Part shown: positions 37,101 to 48,824 of the stretch, piece after piece | Position numbering within the stretch: position 1 is the first letter of the stretch | Layout: each line of letters opens with the position of its first letter | Assembly (NCBI GenBank): GCA_003999685.1 | Contig: CP021222.1 | Location: forward strand, 1,054,001-1,118,000 | Length of the DNA: 64,000 bases | Direction of reading: 5' to 3' | Origin: Taiwanofungus camphoratus | Lineage: Eukaryota > Basidiomycota > Agaricomycetes > Polyporales > Taiwanofungaceae | The notes under the pieces: model-generated | The model's input: the letters and a program-made list of their open reading frames with translations, nothing else | Told to the model about the DNA's origin: nothing | The model's database searches: none | Made by a program: the position numbers and the translations under genes

Positions 37101-37501
37101 CAACCTCCAGAACGAGAGCTTCGACCTCCAGTACCAGGAGAAAACCCTTACCGGACCAAAAGGGTTCACAAGATCAGTCAAGCAGTCAGAAACCCGTCAC
37201 TCCCACTCCCGCTAGTGTGAGGGCGACAGGTCCTTCGGCTGTTACACCTGATCCTTCTGCAAAAGTGACAGAACCCAAGCCTACTCTCAAGATCCGTTTA
37301 CCTCGCCTCAGCTTACCATCCATCTCTGCCCTGCCCACTACTCAGGCTGCAGACTCCACCCAAAGCGCATCGTCTGCGCGATCTAATGCTAACAAGCCAT
37401 CTCGATCCCGTCCTCGTCGTCAACTTAGAAGGCAGACATCTACATCTGTCTCTTTGAATGAAGCATCTGTCTCTAGTGAAGCAGGGTCATCACTCAGGTG
37501 A
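34181..37501 (+). CDS. Rco1/PHF12-like double PHD-finger protein
   Basis: Likely subunit of an Rpd3S-type histone deacetylase complex, which binds nucleosomes through PHD fingers and represses cryptic transcription in gene bodies. The N-terminal exon starts MASVESIPVYMLPGVSVM; a Ser-rich linker with a bipartite basic patch (RRKRARLDKG) follows. PHD finger 1 lies at about 35025-35180 (CSSCRSVGSLVYCDGCPRAF, then FHLLCLDPP, WFCPACT). A conserved block follows (APLIEQLWASLPIEYQLPQD). PHD finger 2 spans 35585-35815 and is a long-insert type: CFRCG, then CDYCHLHWHLDCVDPP and WMCPNH. After it, KIAVDEVLINGRRYRVPE is Rco1-typical. The last exons (36524-37501) are a Ser/Arg/Pro-rich tail. About eight introns. 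Stop at 37499. Confidence 0.85.
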
Positions 37502-38066
37502 CACTTGAGGTCCGGAGGACTCGTGAAGAAGCGCCATAGCGAAAGTGACGGAGAGGCTTTTTTGATCGAAAGTGCTATGGCTTCTCAGTGATAGACTTGC
37601 ATCAGTATACTTATCACCGCATACCATCATCTTTTCACCTCGTAAATAGTGTAGTGTCCTTGTAATGTCGGTGTCCCTCCGATCAAAGAATGACTCGCCT
37701 GACTGCGACTCAAGCTCTGCCGCATCATGTTGTGCTGCATTACGGACCGAGAGCAGCTGATCACGACGAGTACACATTTACATTCGACGTTCAACGGTGA
37801 ACCAATAACCGTAACGTGCATATGCATATGGTAGATTCGAGGCAGCGGGAAGCTTAGCTGCAAACTTGAATATACCAGATGTCACCGACGGTGGTTTCGG
37901 ACACTTAAGTTTGAGCGCAGCCTCTAGTATGTCTAAACCCGGTGTGTAGTAACATTTGCGTCAATGGCTGAATGCAGGTTGGCATCCGAGCCGGAGTCAA
38001 CTCGGCCAGGTCACAGATTCCTAGCCTTTCAACCGAATCGATGGTACAAAAACTCTATCAAAAGGG
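37502..38066. other. Intergenic, Rco1 to acyltransferase
   Basis: About 565 bp. It holds the Rco1 3' UTR and the acyltransferase promoter. A 12-bp perfect palindrome, catatgcatatg, lies at 37819-37830. I see no further gene. The last 26 bases read in another frame like the missing N-terminus of the acyltransferase (see that entry). Confidence 0.45.
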
Positions 38067-39961
38067 ATGTACCCTACCGAAAAGCTCATTGTGTGGCCCA
38101 AAGATTCGAACAATGTTAGCATCCACTCCGGGCCGTTGTTGGAGTCCGTCAAGTTACCCGGGTACGACCTGTGGATGACCTTTGTGAGTATGTAGATCCC
38201 AGTGCCTTCATCGTGGTCTTGGTCATATTCGTCAATGCGATCCGATTTGGGACGGCTGTCACTGTACTGGCCGCTGGAATGTTCTCTCCGACCCTCGAGA
38301 ATGTGCTTCATCGACGGACGTCTCGTAATGATGCTTGTCTTCCTCACAAGCCTTCCACATTTTGCCAGTGGCTTGTAGTAATCTTGGCATGCATACACTG
38401 ACCTAGAGTGGACTCGCAACAGATCAAGAATGTTCATGTGATCCCGTGTCGGTTGGACGTCGATAAATTTGAGAAGGCATTATCGGACGTGCTGCACGTA
38501 TATCATTATGTACTGGGTCGTCTGCATCAAGAAACTGGCAAATGGATGGTGAGCTTGGCGACCATCTACGGTTTTGGCACCTCCTTACGCAGTCTAGATA
38601 TTGCCTACCGACTCAGGAATTCCACTAGAGATCGAGCACAGGTCGACTTCGGATTTAGGTATCAAAGATTCATGCGTTATCCAGGACGACTTGCGCGAAC
38701 TTCTCCATGCCCACCTCCGCGAAGACGTCCCCTTACTTAGAATAAAGCTGACCCTGTCAGAAAACCAGACAGCGGTTGGAGTGTCCTGGCATCATACACT
38801 TGGTGCGTACCCTATCCCATGATGATACACGGAGAGTAACCCGTGTTCCCCCATATGCAATAACATAGGAGATGCAGCTGTCCTGCTCCGTTTCATGCAT
38901 GCCTTGTCTCAGTCTTATCAAGAGTCGTCGCCGGCGTATCCTTTTCCTACATTCGAGAAGCCCGACTTCCCGCTCCCGACTCCCAAACTCGTTGAGGAGT
39001 ATCTACCTTATATGCCACATCTTGCCAAGCTCTACCCTAAGTCCGAACTCGGGAATCTCTATGCTCAGCTGAATGAAAATATCGTCCGCATAAACTTCAG
39101 GATTGAAATGGATAAACTTGACAGGCTTCGAGCTAGGGTGCTGAAGCATGTCCAAGATGCAAGTCTAACAGTGTCCATACAGGATTGCTTAACGGCGTAC
39201 ATTGCCAACGTGCTCAATCGATGCCTGGATACGCCAGTTCGCTTCATAACGAACGCCGCTAGTGTGAGTTTATGGCTAATCTCGTGTAAGTTCCTGCCAT
39301 CAAATAATCACCATCAATGGTCAGTATCGAGACATCAAAGAGCCCTGCATTGACGCTAGCGTTACTGGCAACGCGATCTATATTGTACGCCTTGTCTGTT
39401 GGCTCTTTCTTCCCAGTCGAGAATTCATCACTTTCAGGTGTCGACATTCATGGAAGACGATGGCCTCCACAACTTGACTGGAACGGCTATGGCGCTGCGA
39501 CGAGCTATCTTGGAATGCAGGCAACCGCATTTTGTAAAAAACTGGATGTCTGTTGCAAGCCATCTCATGCTCTCAGCTGCCAACACAGACCGGTCGATGT
39601 TTTTTGCTGCTCCTCGAGGAACCATGTCCGTCAATTCGAACTTGTCGTAAGCATGTCTGCCTCGAAAACGATGTCCATATTGATTGATTGGAAATATAGG
39701 CTGGATTGGCATTCCATTCATTTCGGATTTCCAGGACAGGCATTATTCTTTACGTCGGGCGTGAACAACCGCTACCTTAGAGTGTTTCGATCAAATCCTC
39801 CGATTCGAACAGACACGAAGACTGCGCAAAGTGCTTTTGAAGCAGTGGACGTATGCTTTGGAGTGTCGAGCCACCTTCAGTCGCAGGTGATGGATACTTT
39901 GGTTTCTGAGCTTGGGACGGCGGAGTTCCCCGATAATATTGACATGACGGAAAGGAATTAA
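38067..39961 (+). CDS. BAHD-like HXXXD acyltransferase
   Basis: Acyl-CoA-dependent O- or N-acyltransferase of the transferase family PF02458, likely cytosolic and acting on a secondary metabolite; substrate unknown. I follow MYPTEKLIVWPKDSNN (38067), then an intron of 239 bp (38184-38422), NVHVIPCRLDVDKFEKALSD, a small intron, and ILPTDSGIPLEIEH. The catalytic HHTLGD (HXXXD) is split by an intron near 38801-38870. After introns near 39261-39320 and 39384-39437 comes STFMEDDGLHNLTGTAMALR. The second family motif, usually DFGWG, reads HFGFPGQ near 39720 after an intron at about 39648-39700. Stop TAA at 39959. Odd points: the first intron is about four times the local norm, and bases 38041-38066 encode MVQKLYQKG in a frame one base off MYPTEK, which would fit a frameshift at the very N-terminus. 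The rest is open and complete. Confidence 0.8.
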
Positions 39962-40408
39962 CAGTCAACTGCACCGTGGGACACCGTAGACAAGATTGAG
40001 GTCTTTAGCGACAATTTGAACGAGGACATTGAAGGGTAAAAACATACACGATGCCAGGCATGAATGCAATGAGTCGGACTCTGTAGTTCAAAGTTTCAGT
40101 CCCTGAACACCCTGAGGGAAAGCTGTTGACTCCCTTGCAGCGAACGACAGCTGAGTGGACGAAGTGATTACACGCGTGATTTTGGCGTGACGAACGCTGT
40201 CACGCGTTTCCCTCGCGAGGTGATCGACGAAATGGCCCAGAAAGGCAGTTCACTCGAGTTCCTTCATGCGTGCTTCATGATCTGAGTATTAAAGTGGGCT
40301 TGTTGACTGAGGCGAATCACCTATCAAGCGGCTTCAGAATTGAGCAAATCCTGTCTAGGCTCCAAACAGTTTTCAGTACCTACTCTTTTCAAGTAACTGA
40401 TCCAACCT
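39962..40408. other. Intergenic, acyltransferase to mutase
   Basis: About 450 bp between two plus-strand genes, holding a 3' UTR and a promoter. Two cgcgtg-type motifs lie close together (cacgcgtgat at 40171 and cacgcgtttc at 40201). No gene seen. Confidence 0.4.
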
Positions 40409-43384
40409 ATGGCAATGACATCTGAGTCACTGGAAGCTCTGATCCATGAGTGGTTACGCCTGGACAGAGTAATGCTTCTGTGATGAGTAGCCATCTATTC
40501 ATTTGCTGATGGAACCTCGAACAGAATGAAATCACGCGCAACGATATACAGAGACTGTATGATGAAGGAGAAATTGAGGAATTAGAGAAACGTTTGAGGT
40601 TCAGTATTGCACTGAGTTTTAGCCAGATGTTCGTCTTAGACGCTGAATCTGTAGACGCCGTATAGAGTTCGGCACCGCAGGTATGTTTTTATTTTTTATT
40701 TCTACATGTTTTTACAAATGATCATCCTTCGGATGTGTTGACGCACTCGCTAGGACTGAGGGGGAGAATGGAAGCTGGTTGGTCTTGCATGAACGACTTG
40801 ATAATCATACAAGCTTCGCAGGTCTGTCCATAGCATGCTTGAGTCCGCGTAAAGAATCCGTCTGATAATCATGGAATATATAGGGCTTGTGTGCGTACGT
40901 ATTGGAGAATGTACCCAATGCAGCCTCCCGAGGCGTCGTCATCGGGCACGATCATCGACACAATTCTGAGAGGTGGGCCGGACTGACGGCCGCTGCTTTC
41001 ACGGAAAACAACGTTAAGGTGTTTCCACTTCATGGTCTTGTGCATACCCCGTTGTGCGTCCCAGACCCTACGTATTCATTGGACACTCATGAACAAATGG
41101 ACTCGTGCAAGGGTGCCATTCAGCGTGAAGAAGCTGGATGCGGCGTGTGGTGTCATGATTACCGGTTAGTTTATTATCTGTTTCATGATATAAACGCTTA
41201 TGTCATTGGGCTCACATAGCAAGTCACAATCCGAAGGTGCGTGCGAATGATCTCTCTGAGATCGAACAGTAAATGAATTCTTGCAGCACGACAACGGGTA
41301 CAAGGTGAGAGCCTTGTATGTTTGCCTCTTTTATATACCTCGGGAATGACTCTGGATCACCCAGGTGTATTGGGAGAACGCAGTTCAGGTAAATCTATGA
41401 CACATTGTCATTTGATATACCTCGCGTATTGAATTGGTTAAAGATAATCGAGCCGCATGACAAGGGTATATCCAATGCCATAAAGGCCAATTTGGAGCCT
41501 CGAACTTGGCAGATCGATAAGCTTAATTCTTCACCACTATGTGTTGATCGTACAGAGGAGATGCGAGAGGCCTATGTCCGTAACCTCTCAACGTTGTGCC
41601 TTAACAGGTGCGCTCATGGTACGTCGGCATTGACATGTGCAGTTATCAAATATCTCCTAGGTCGCTCAACATGAACACCCCATTGCGATTCGTGAACACG
41701 TCGATGCACGGTGTTAGTCACCCGGTCCTTGTTACAGCATTCAATATGTTTGGCTTTCCTGCGTTCAGTCCAGTCGTGGAGCAAATGCAGCCTGATCCAG
41801 AATTTCCAACAGTCAAGTTCCCAAATCCGGAAGAGAAGGGTATGTCTCTTGTGCTGTTTACCTCTGAGGTGCTCACTTAACGTCCGCATATGCAGGCGCT
41901 CTAGTGAGGCATTGATTACACTATGCGACATGGGATCTCTAATGAAGGTCTCAAAGGATTTAGCACTCAGGACAGCCGCCCAAGTAGGGGCCGACTATGT
42001 TCTAGCTCAGGACCCAGATGCGGATCGCTTCGCTGCCGCGGAGAAAGGGTGGCTTCTCATTTACGTGGCAAACGTATTCTAATTTTAACTAATTGATCAC
42101 TAACAGACAAGACGGGAAGTGGATCACGTTCACCGGAGATCAGTTGGGTACACTTTTTGCGAGCGTCACGTTGGACCGGTACAAGTCGTCGGGCAGGCCG
42201 CTCGGTGCGTGTGGACCATCCGTATCACCTGTTTACTAATTGCTGTTTCATTTCCTCTGCTGATGTTTAGAGAAGCTGGCGATGGTTGCAAGTACTGTCA
42301 GCTCGAAGATGATTGAGGCGATGGCTGGTGCGGAGGGCTTCAGATTCTCCGAGTGCCTTACTGGTTCGTCCTAGCTTCCCGGTATTTATACACACCCGAA
42401 AACTCATTGTACTGTAGGGTTCAAGTTCATAGGAAACACCGCGCTCAATCTAGAGCGCGATGGATATGACGTTCCCTTTGCATATGAGGAGGCTATAGGT
42501 TTCATGTTTGGCTCCCAAATTAGAGACAAGGACGGGGTTGCCGCCAGTGTATGACTTGCTGTTCAAAGTGCGAAGTAGAAGATGGGCGCTAATCCCAATT
42601 GCAGGTCATGTTCGCCGAGATAGCCGCATTTCTGCACTCGCAAGGAAAATCTGCAAGTTCACACCTCCAAGAGCTTTACGAGCGGTGAGTGTCATTCTGC
42701 GATGGCATAAGTTCAGGCTGAGTATTGTCACAGATACGGCTACTTTAAAGTACGCCTACTTCATCGGGCTATGATATTGTTTTGACCGCTCTTCCATAGA
42801 CGAACAATAGCTACTTTATCTGCTCGGATCCTTCCACAATCGATAGAATATTCACCAGGATTCGCAATTATGATGGCACGGTATGCCTCAGCTAGCTGCA
42901 TTCCTGAGAAGTCCTCATGATGTGAATCCCCTTGTCGCAAGGGAACGCCAGCGAAGCCGAGCTATCCACGTACCATCGCGGGCCTATCGGTGACCAGTGT
43001 GCGGGATTTGACCGTCGGGTACGATAGCGCGAACCCGCCGACATTCAAGCCTACGCTCCCACTCTCGTCGGGTCACATGATACAATTCGGAGCTGAATCA
43101 CCGTCACGCGAGACCAAGATTACGTTGACGACGAGGTGAGCATCCCCTGATCATTTTTACTGTCTTGACTTATTTCTCTCCGTAGGACGAGCGGCACCGA
43201 GCCCAAGGTGAGTGCTGGTGGCTTGATCACCTTTAGATCGCTCAATCGGATTCAAAAGATCAAGTACTACCTGGAAGGCAGCGGTAAGCATGTGGAAGCA
43301 GTAACCAGACTCCTTCCTGTGGTGGTGGCTGAGCTGGCTGATAAGTGGATGGAAGCTGAGAAGAACGGCCTTGGCCAGCCATGA
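40409..43384 (+). CDS. Phosphopentomutase / PGM2-type phosphohexomutase
   Basis: Alpha-D-phosphohexomutase family enzyme of the PGM2/phosphopentomutase branch (yeast Pgm3, human PGM2). It interconverts ribose-1- and ribose-5-phosphate and, less well, glucose phosphates. Start MAMTSESLEALIHEWLRLDR; then IEFGTAGLRGRMEAG. The catalytic serine loop VMITASHNPK is assembled across an intron at 41165-41218, followed by NGYKVYW. The metal-binding loop DPDADRF lies near 42010-42030, the sugar-binding EEAIGF near 42487, and the phosphate-binding RTSGTEPK is joined across the intron at about 43133-43184. Around fourteen short introns make this the most intron-broken large gene in the window. All four active-site loops are intact. 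Ends NGLGQP with TGA at 43382. Confidence 0.93.
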
Positions 43385-45803
43385 CTGTCAAGCTACGATT
43401 AACATACTGTTTTGAGAGGGTTGCTATTGTTGACATTCTAATGTATACGGAAGTCAGACCCTGCACATTGCTGTACTTTTCTCGAGGCAACATTAAACTA
43501 CGCATATGATATACAATTAGCCCCACATTTGGAACTTGATAAGTCCGGCGAAGACAGTCAATCTTCATATTTGACTTGATGATACAGTATCACATTCAAG
43601 AACAGAGAAGGGAAGTAATACACGATGTTCACAAAATCTGGGGATGCGGTATTCAAGTGCCATAACCAGTTGGCCTGTCATACAGCATCTTGCCAATCGC
43701 CTTGGGAAAAAAGTGAAGCGTAAAGCTTTCAAGTCGCACTAGGCTGCACTTCGAGTAAAGTGGGTCGCAAAGTCTTGACCGGTCGGGCTTTACTTGTGTT
43801 GACAATGGTTGGCTCTTCATTGCACGTGGTGATCGCTGCTCGCTGCGGTGTAGCCATGTTGCTGATAATAGCCATCTATGCTTTTCTCAAGCGTGCTTGA
43901 TTGTTGGTATTTGCGAGAAGCGTGTTAGCATACCTACGTAGTCGGGTCAGTATGAGTAGGAGCAAAGTCATATCGACTAATTACAGACAGTTTGATGATC
44001 ATAAGCGCGCTATGATAGTCTCAGATGGGACTGTGATATAACATTTGTTGTTCGACTCACAAACATTCGTGCACGAGGGTGTTTTAGCACCAAATCAGCT
44101 ATTCATAATGAATTAAGTAACTAGATGACTGATTAGACTTGCAGCTGCCGCCATGATCTTGGCAACTGAAACACTCGCTGTGCATGCTATCGTGAAATTG
44201 GCTTGAAATTGGCTTGAAATTGAGTCAAAGAGTCTTGACTTACCAGTGAGAGCCCCTGATTCTACAGCAAGTCGGATAATCCGATTGATCCGTCGTCGAT
44301 GGGCGAAATGTCAGCCTTGACCCTGGAAAGCTTGGGCCAGAGCAGTGATAAATGATGGCATGGTACATAAGGGCATGATACATAAAATCAGAAATTGACG
44401 GATCATCCTGACGACCGCGATAACAACGTCGACCAAAGCACTACCTGCTAACCATGACTCCGGCTTATCAATACATGGAAGGCAGACGTGAGTGAAAGAC
44501 GGCCTACAAAGAGAATAGGCATGCCGCTCCTGAAGTCTGCAGCTGACACCGCTCGTTTCATCTAAGATGACTTGTCTATCAGTGCATAGAGGACAACATG
44601 GGACCACTGATACCTCAACGCCAACTGCGACTGCAACGGCGGACTGAGCAACAGCCAACTAGGTGAAGCCAGACATCAGCCTGTTACATAGGTATGCATC
44701 ACGAGGTCAATGCGCGCTATGACGATCCCCCCTGCCAGGACGCGGGACCGAGAAAGGATGGAGACACGCCATGCAAAGTAGCTCTACACTGTAGCAGCTA
44801 TAAGGTCACACGTGATTGGTATGCTGAACCAGGAATTGTGAAATCTGATCAGTTGTAGGGTCGCCGAAGCCATAGACGTAGATGCCAAACGCATCTGCCG
44901 GGACCAGGCCTGTTTGGACCCATCCGAAAATGAGGACACCATATACTAAAAGTCAAGTCGCATCGGGATATAGCACATCCAAGATATTACGCATGAGTTT
45001 TACCTAGGCTCTTCAAAGCCTTCCGATCGCCTGGAGAAGCTGAACCATATAAATCTGGTTATCATCACTCCGACCGCGCACATTGGCAATGTGTCCTTGC
45101 TCAGATGCTTGAAAGGAGAGGACAGCTTGCCGTGCCCAATTAAATAAAAGGCCTAGGAGCTTGAAAGGTGGTCACAGAGACAGTATGGATCAATCGTCTG
45201 CCTTTGAGACGGGTCAGTGGCTGCGATTGCCTGAAGTCCCGAGCTAGAGGTCACAATAGGTCAATCAGCACGACAGGCGTTGGCAATGAACCTACAGTAA
45301 ACTCATGGGAGGTGATGCTATCGAACTGATTGGGTCCATGCCAGCAAGCAGAGCAGGTCGCGATTGTGCTACGATTCACTTTATGAGAAACCGTACATTT
45401 CAAATCAGCAGACCTCCACACCGCACGATAAGTCTTCTTCGAATGATTGAGTCCTTGGATGCTCCGATCTCATCGGCGAATATCCACACGATCCCTAGTC
45501 AATGTCGCAGCAGCTTGATCAATATATCACTTTGATCAGAGAAAGGTTTAATTTTAAGGGCGCATTAGCAGCAGCCTCGTGGCGTCCTTCACTTCAAGGC
45601 ATACCGCCAAAGTCGAACTAGCTGCAAACCATTCTTGAATGACCCGACATCTCCTGGGACAAAAAAAAAGCGTGCTCACCTAGGTATTATTCACTCCAAG
45701 AGTGCCAAAGGCTTACACAGAAACAACTCATGACAACCTTCGAGCGCTACACGTAGTATAAGATACAAAGCTATTCTAAGGCATACATCTAAAAGGATGA
45801 AAT
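43385..45803. other. 2.4-kb gene-free stretch
   Basis: This is the longest interval without a supported gene. It separates the convergent mutase and MCM-binding-protein genes. Open frames are few; the longest (44311-44658, minus, 115 codons) has a CPLC...C...CLPC spacing but no family match I can name. An 11-bp direct repeat occurs at 44194-44222. A run of nine or more A bases lies at 45661. I recognise no RNA gene or transposon. Confidence 0.45.
44194..44222. repeat. 11-bp direct repeat, about 2.6 units
   Basis: gaaattggctt occurs at 44194 and 44205, followed by a partial third unit gaaattg at 44216. It is isolated, in non-coding sequence, and looks like ordinary replication slippage. Confidence 0.8.
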
Positions 45804-47985
45804 TCATTGTAATCCTAGCCTGCGCTTGTCGAACGCCTTTGCATGTTCCCAAATGTCGACAGTGAGATCGATTTCATGCAATGAAAGCGCATACAGTCTA
45901 GTCGTCATAAGCTTCGAAAGCAGCGGACTGCATAATTATGAGTACTTACTTCGCAACCGTCATCCGCCGTATGAGATCATCTGACATGATGGATTTGTCC
46001 TGTTGGCGTTCACGTACAAAGTCCTGTTGGATGTACTGGAGGTAGATGAAGCAACCAATAGGTAGGAAGATAAGGAGAGCTAAATACCTCTGACGTTTCC
46101 TCACTTACGCGCACCTTGCCACAGCGTCCTCCAACAACCAGATCACGGAAGGCAGCAAGCTTCTCTGGAGGCGGCATGGCTATGCATTCCGCGGGTTTGT
46201 ACATAGCTGCGGCTGTGAAGGGTGATGTGGGAGCTTTCAGGGGAATGCAGAAATCTGTCTGATAAATCATGTATGCGCAATCTAGTGAAATAAGAGATGG
46301 GAGGAAAGTACCTTGAAGAAGGCACTTTTGCTCCCCTCGCTGAGCACAATACAGCTAATATCTGTCGGGAATGAGAACTGTGAAAACGGGAACGCGTACG
46401 CGAGTGTCTGCGCCGACATGACTTCCTGCAGAGCCCGTACGTTCAAAATACCTGCGTGATTGTGGATCAACTATTGCATACAATTTCGGTGCAGAAACGA
46501 GGGCCTGGAATGGGTAAAGTATGTGGGCACACTGACCTCGTTCGACAAGCTTTCCTTCACTCACGCCTCCCTCGGTTACAAGCAACACAGTCCCCTGGGG
46601 AAGCTGCAGGACACCCGCGTGCAGATCTTCCTCCTTGCTTTCTGGTGCAAACGGATCCCTGTTGAGTAAGTCAAGCGAGAGAGGGAGCGTGTGCACCAGC
46701 GGGAGGAGTTGTGAGAGAACCAAGGACAATGTGGGCAGAGGCGGTGCAGAGCTCGGTAATAGATTAAGCGGGGGAGGGGGGAAGTGCGAAAGTGTCAGCG
46801 AGGGAGGAAGGAGGGCCGGGCTGCGCGATTGTCTGGTGAACCGAACCCAGTTTAGTCATTTACGCATAGGCCAAAGTCTGTTCGAGCACTAACACTCGAG
46901 CGATGCACGCGAGCAGCGCCCATTCAGCTGCCTCGCGGTCCCCGCCCAGAGCCTCTTCCGCTATCCACGAGATGAGCTCTTCCCTCAACCTCGCTGGCTC
47001 TGTGCTTGTACCTGCCCTCGCACTACCCGACGTCGAGCTTCCGGCGTCATACTCGGGCGCTGTGATGTATGGATATGGTCGGCATAGGAGTGTTTGCGGA
47101 TGCGTACGGGCGAAGAGGACGTGAAGGGTGGGCACGTCAATGGGGGTATCAAGACCTGTGCTGAGACTATGCGGAGATCCATTATGAGTAACTAAGCAGA
47201 ATATGAGACACAGATACTGACGCCTCAGTGGTGAGAATTCCGATGAAGGTCACAACGTCCGTCGATTTGTAGCTGTCTGGCTCATTTGTGTCATACAACT
47301 ATGCGCAGTGAGCACTAGAAGCTCAAGCATACGTAGTAATGCATTATACCTTCACTTGAACGCCTACATGCGGTACTGTAGGATGAGGATATTTGTGAAG
47401 ATGCTGCGGAGTATAGGGGTTGCCAGCGGCAGGGCGTGGAGGTCTTTCTTGCTCTTGTAGAATGTTAAATTTGGTCACTTCTATCATATTGAAGATAAAA
47501 ACAAACACGCACGAGACTCTGGCCCATCGAGCTCCTCAGCACACCATGCCGATTCTGCAGGGACACTCACAGCCCAAAGGACGGTACATTCTCTTAAGTC
47601 CGAATAGTCTACCCGCTCCTCGTCTCCTACACTAAACTCAATCCCCCAGCCACCACATCTCCCATTCTTTGACTTGGAGAGATACATCTCCGAGGATGGC
47701 GACGTGTCTTGGACCATGCAGCGAAAGCGCACGAGCGCGCGGTCGGGGAACGCGTCTGGCAGATTTCGCACGTCCAATGTCGGGATCTATGCCAGAAACG
47801 TTAACTTCTGAATATCTCTTGTACTAGGAGCAGACCTCTTGAAACGCGTCGGTGGTGCGAAAGACGCGAGAGAAGTGGTTGGAGACATGACGAGGGAAGT
47901 TGTCGGCACCTTGAGACTCTGCGTAGAGTTCTTGCAATGCAGCAGTTGGATCGCGAAGAGTGTCTATACGAAGTGCAGATACCAT
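45804..47985 (-). CDS. Mini-chromosome maintenance complex-binding protein
   Basis: MCM-binding protein (human MCMBP, plant ETG1, fission yeast Mcb1), which binds MCM3-7 and helps assemble or unload the replicative helicase in the nucleus. Start MVSALRIDTLRDPTAALQEL at 47985. Next exon: NLPDAFPDRALVRFRCMVQD and the YLSKSKNGRCGGWG segment. The central exons include TNEPDSYKSTDVVTFIGILT, VPTLHVLFARTHP near 47130, a low-complexity Leu/Pro stretch (46690-46850), and LPQGTVLLVTEGGVSEGKLV. The C-terminal part has FPTDISCIVLSEGSKSAFFK, TDFCIPLKAP, MSDDLIRRMTVAK and, after a last intron, LYALSLHEIDLTVDIWEHAK, ending RRLGLQ with TGA at 45806-45804. About eight introns. Order of segments matches the whole family, so the gene appears intact. 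Confidence 0.9.
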
Positions 47986-48208
47986 GGCGTTTGTTATATG
48001 TCAGAACCTAGGGGTTTGGAGGATGTGAAGCGCGACACGCGTCTGGCGCCACAGGCGCGCCATATATTTCAAAAACAGCTAAGATATGCCTATCTCATCC
48101 TCGACTACATCACGTGACCATTGTCTGTCACGCTTACAGCAATTTGGCAGAGAGAAATACGAAAAAATCTATAGGCTAAAGACATAGCACGTAACTCAAA
48201 ATTCCGTG

Positions 48209-48251
48209 ACCATCAAACTGTGCGGAAATGGCCTCTCTACAGTTTGATGGT
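48209..48251. repeat. Perfect 13-bp inverted repeat (hairpin)
   Basis: accatcaaactgt at 48209-48221 is the exact reverse complement of acagtttgatggt at 48239-48251, with a 17-base spacer. Could be the folded stem of an RNA, a protein-binding dyad, or part of a small non-autonomous element; there is no T-run after it to support a terminator. Confidence 0.85.
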
Positions 48252-48721
48252 GGCCGATTTTTCATTAAAGGCCTTCTTAGATAGTTATAAGACCATCTTG
48301 TACGGAATTGAACATGTTTGCTTAGATAAGCAACATGATACAATCATTTTCGTTTGAAGGTAGCGTTCGAGCAACTGCATTAATTATGTCTAATCGACTT
48401 CTGAGGTGGCGCTCGCTGGGGATACGTGGAGTAGCCGGGCTCAACAACGTTCGGCAGTTACTGCCCACCGAACGCGTTACATTATTTTGATACATCGCTA
48501 TATACTATGTGTACAGAGGGAGGGACGGCGGGTAGCTAAAGTATCGCTACCGAGCATTGCCTATGGTTAGTGGCAATACTACTTTGACCGAGTATGTCCC
48601 TTACCTGGCGAGCAGTGCAAAAGACGAAGTAAAGAAAGGACAGGGGCCTTTCTTTTCGTCTTTTTTACCTGCCCGCCGAATTGGGACATCCGCTGCGGCT
48701 GTCGCACGAAAGGCAACAGGC

Positions 48722-48824
48722 AGGTCTCGCTACACGTGATGAGTGTAGGTCTCGCTGTTAGAGAGATCTAACAGGTCTCGCTGCTAGAGTGGTCTAACAG
48801 GTCTCGCTACCAGCGCGGCTTGGT
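48722..48824. repeat. 26-bp tandem repeat, four units
   Basis: Four copies begin with aggtctcgct at 48722, 48747, 48773 and 48799, with periods of 25, 26 and 26 bp. A decayed fifth start (aggtta) lies at 48825. The two central units share a further tagag...tctaac part. The units are directly adjacent, with no spacers, so this is a minisatellite and not a CRISPR array. Confidence 0.85.

Noticed and set aside
37819-37830. Perfect 12-bp palindrome catatgcatatg
   Set aside because: Such a simple alternating palindrome is not unusual in tens of kilobases, and nothing around it indicates a function.
44311-44658. A 115-codon minus-strand frame with a CPLC and CLPC spacing
   Set aside because: The cysteines do not fit a known zinc-finger spacing, there are no companion exons, and the codon pattern looks random.
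48722-48824. CRISPR-like array
   Set aside because: The repeated units are directly adjacent with no unique spacers, and this is a eukaryotic nuclear sequence; it is a minisatellite.
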